Assembly (NCBI GenBank): GCA_015486905.1
Contig: WFQV01000199.1
Coordinates: 1-6,186 of the forward strand
DNA from: Melioribacteraceae bacterium
GTDB taxonomy: Bacteria > Bacteroidota > Ignavibacteria > Ignavibacteriales > Melioribacteraceae
DNA: 6,186 nucleotides
Direction: 5' to 3'
In this document: positions 4,621 through 6,186 of the stretch, one piece after another
How positions within the stretch are numbered: the first letter of the stretch is position 1
Layout: each line of letters opens with the position of its first letter
Translations under genes and position numbers: made by a program
Notes under the pieces: model-generated
What the model was told of the DNA's origin: nothing
Seen by the model: only the letters and a program-made list of their open reading frames with translations
The model's database searches: none

Positions 4621-5259
4621 GTGGACCCGGAAGTTGAGCAGAATGAAAGTAACAAACCCACCGAACTTTTTGAAAGCCGTCGTTTAACAAAATCCCGAAA
4701 GAATAAAATTTTTGCAGGTGTTTGCGGTGGAATTGCCGAATATTTTAACGTAAAGCCTTTTATTGTAAGACTTCTGTTTTCGCTTTTTATCCTTTTCGGC
4801 GGCTGGGGGGTAATTATTTACATTCTTTCCGCGGCGCTTTTACCTTACCCTAAAGGCGAAACAAATTTTACACCGTTAAAAAATTCGGTAAATATTTTGT
4901 TGGGAATTTTGTTGCTCTTTGCCGGTACTTATCTTGTTCTGCGAAATACGGCGTTCGATTATTTCCTTAATTTTTTTAGCTTGCCGGATGAATTGATTAT
5001 TTCATTAATGCTTTTAATCTTCGGAGTAATTCTTTTTGCCAAAAGAGAAATTTTTGTCCTTTCGAACGAGAAAGAAAGTGACGAGGAACTCACGAAAAAA
5101 ATTTTAGGTGTGTTTGAGAATTTCTCTCTTTACACGGGCATCAACGTAACTTTACTCCGAATGGCAGGATTGATCTTCTTCTTTTTAACGGGTGGAATCG
5201 GAATAGTAATTTACTTGATTTTGTATTATTTCAACAGGGTAAACACAAATGAAGGATGA
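4621..5259 (+). CDS. PspC-domain membrane protein with degenerate second PspC domain
   Basis: Residues about 20-76 form a clear PspC domain: RRLTKSRKNKIFAGVCGG followed by IAEYFNVKPFIVRLLF and the helix FILFGGWGVIIYILSAALLP. PspC proteins are inner-membrane components of envelope-stress responses (phage-shock type in Enterobacteria); in other phyla their role is usually unknown. Two more helices follow (about 86-106 and 125-140), resembling the paired helices of DUF5668/LiaF-type proteins. The C terminus, 157-204, keeps the PspC pattern (KKILGVF, YTGINVTLLRMAGLIFF, GGIGIVIYLILYYF) but has lost the GVCGG core, so it reads as a decayed second copy. No PspA or PspB is present. The start is GTG at 4621, 12 bases after the cyclo-ligase stop and in the same frame, with only a weak AAGG ahead; no better start exists before the domain. 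The 3' end overlaps the next gene. Confidence 0.85.
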   Translation: MDPEVEQNESNKPTELFESRRLTKSRKNKIFAGVCGGIAEYFNVKPFIVRLLFSLFILFGGWGVIIYILSAALLPYPKGETNFTPLKNSVNILLGILLLFAGTYLVLRNTAFDYFLNFFSLPDELIISLMLLIFGVILFAKREIFVLSNEKESDEELTKKILGVFENFSLYTGINVTLLRMAGLIFFFLTGGIGIVIYLILYYFNRVNTNEG

Positions 5260-5746
5260 AGTCTATTCACTATTTCCCTCTTCCTATTTGATTCTTAGCG
5301 GCTTGCTGATTTTCCTTAAATTTGTTTCGGTTGTGCAAACATCCGTTACAGTAATCTTTGGAATTTTGTTTTCCGTTATTTCACCGTTTTATCTTTATTT
5401 CTCGTTCGGACGCAAGAGGAAAGGCGGATTGATTATTTCCACGTTTTTGTTTTTACTCGGCGTAATTCTTCTTACGGTTTATTTCTTTGAAATTTTAGAT
5501 GTTGTCCCCATTGTTTTACCTTCGGTTTTTTTCATTGCCGGTGGAATATTTTTAATGTTATTCATAGACAATCCAAGGGCTAAGGCGTTTCTTGTAAATT
5601 CAATAGCTCTTTTCGCACTTGTTTTTTTTGCTTTCTTCGGTTCGAACCTTACAATCATTAATGTTCTAAATCACATAACTTTTACAATCTTAAATTACTG
5701 GGAAATTCTGATGATTTTCCTTGGACTCGGGATGATTGTGGGGTAG
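5249..5746 (+). CDS. Six-helix integral membrane protein of unknown function
   Basis: The 165-residue product is almost wholly hydrophobic, with likely helices at about 10-29, 33-52, 60-80, 85-106, 113-131 and 149-164 and a basic loop GRKRKGG (54-60) that should face the cytoplasm. I do not recognise it firmly. The paired-helix pattern with G-G in GLIISTFLFLLGVILL and in VFFIAGGIFLMLF, and the ending NYWEILMIFLGLGMIVG, resemble DUF5668/LiaI-LiaF-type membrane segments, which often accompany PspC proteins. The ATG at 5249 overlaps the end of the PspC gene by 11 bases, so translation is probably coupled and the two proteins may work together. No good ribosome site is visible. It ends right after its last helix with no cytoplasmic tail. 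Confidence 0.75.
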   Translation: MKDEVYSLFPSSYLILSGLLIFLKFVSVVQTSVTVIFGILFSVISPFYLYFSFGRKRKGGLIISTFLFLLGVILLTVYFFEILDVVPIVLPSVFFIAGGIFLMLFIDNPRAKAFLVNSIALFALVFFAFFGSNLTIINVLNHITFTILNYWEILMIFLGLGMIVG

Positions 5747-5843
5747 AAATATTTTAACGGTACAAATTTAATTTCGGTTACAAAAGAATTTTAGCTTGTC
5801 CTTTCCCTTTGAGGATTTTGTCATTTTCATTCGCGTTCTCGAG

Positions 5844-5954
5844 ATGAAGGAATGCATGGCTGCATGAATGGATGGATGCATGGTTGGATGAATAGTATCC
5901 TCAATCAAATCCTTGTTTTTTTTGTCAAGAAATTAAATAAAAACATTCCTTCAT
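5844..5954. repeat. Inverted pair enclosing an ATGG-rich tandem tract
   Basis: ATGAAGGAATG (5844-5854) returns as its exact reverse complement at 5944-5954. Between them, 5852-5893 is made of ATGGATGC/ATGGTTGG-like words; on the minus strand it contains CATCCAAC (5890-5883), the same octamer as the tract at 2353-2392. The enclosed unit is 111 bases and has no coding potential. Confidence 0.65.
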
Positions 5955-6060
5955 TTCCGTTTGAAAAAATTAGAGAAAGTTTTTAATATTCTTCAATCTT
6001 CAAGTTCAAATAATAATTCTTCATTTTTAATTCCTATTTGCGGCTTGCTACGATATGAAC

Positions 6061-6137
6061 TTTGCGAAAATTCTCTGCGTTCTCTGCGTAGAAAAGGGAT
6101 GTGGTTCCACGCAAAGACCGCAAAGATTTTTTCGCAG
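6061..6137. repeat. Long palindrome, CTCTGCGT / ACGCAAAG type
   Basis: The inner arms 6073-6089 (two CTCTGCGT-like units) and 6109-6125 (ACGCAAAG, CCGCAAAG) match at 14 of 17 positions, most mismatches being tolerable G-U pairs. Outside them GCGAAAA (6064-6070) pairs with TTTTCGC (6129-6135), so the whole folds into a stem of nearly 30 pairs. From memory, repeats of the type 'accacgcaaagacgcaaag' are widespread in Bacteroidota and other phyla. Confidence 0.7.
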
Positions 6138-6186
6138 AGGGAAAAATGAAGAGGTAATAATAAATAGATTTTAATCATTATAGTGC

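Larger units (their letters stand above)
5747..6186. other. Gene-free tail with repeats
   Basis: No convincing gene is seen in these 440 bases. The stretch holds an ATGG-rich tract inside an inverted pair (5844-5954), T-rich sequence, and a long palindrome (6061-6137). Two short frames covering 5961-6178 on opposite strands lie over the palindrome and owe their length to it. A gene could start to the right of the window edge. Confidence 0.6.

Noticed and set aside
4015..5259. Fusion of cyclo-ligase and PspC genes, since both are in the same frame
   Set aside because: A TAA at 4606-4608 separates them and both have complete, normal-length domains; the shared frame is coincidental.
5961..6178. 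Short frames of about 60 codons on both strands
   Set aside because: Both overlap the long palindrome, which makes either strand look open; neither has a convincing ribosome site.

Overview
This AT-rich window looks like a chromosomal segment from a Gram-negative bacterium, most likely of the Bacteroidota/Chlorobiota/Ignavibacteria group. Three things suggest this: an N-terminal LolC/LolE-type permease (an outer-membrane lipoprotein export protein), promoters that loosely fit the Bacteroidota TTTG-19-TAnnTTTG pattern, and intergenic DNA full of short interspersed palindromes of a kind common in those genomes. The assignment is inference; no rRNA or other strong phylogenetic marker is present.

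Layout. Positions 1-567 (minus strand) hold the first 189 residues of a LolC/E-family ABC permease that runs off the left edge. Positions 568-1399 have no convincing gene and carry several hairpin repeats. A plus-strand tRNA cluster follows: Pro(UGG) at 1400-1474, then Arg(UCU), His(GUG) and Glu(UUC) packed closely between 1702 and 1940. Directly behind tRNA-Pro is a partial copy of its 3' half, interrupted by a small palindrome. Four bases after tRNA-Glu begins a 186-bp element with long imperfect terminal inverted repeats (MITE-like). It is followed by hexamer and octamer tandem repeats and a GC-rich palindrome. The minus-strand gene at 2529-3830 is a complete AzgA-type purine permease of the NCS2 superfamily, convergent with the tRNAs.

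From a divergent intergenic region (3831-4014) a plus-strand operon of three genes starts: 5-formyltetrahydrofolate cyclo-ligase (4015-4608), a membrane protein with a PspC domain at the N terminus and a degenerate second one at the C terminus (4621-5259), and a six-helix membrane protein of unknown function that overlaps it by 11 bases (5249-5746). The last 440 bases are non-coding, with an ATGG-rich repeat inside an inverted-repeat pair and a long palindrome of the CTCTGCGT / ACGCAAAG type.

The protein genes are mostly housekeeping: folate salvage, purine uptake, lipoprotein sorting and envelope-associated membrane proteins. The unusual content is in the intergenic DNA. At least four small palindromes built on a C-rich...G-rich plan sit in the tRNA-Pro tail and in both arms of the MITE-like element, and related tandem repeats recur in opposite orientation 3.5 kb apart. 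I see no defence system, CRISPR array or transposase gene.
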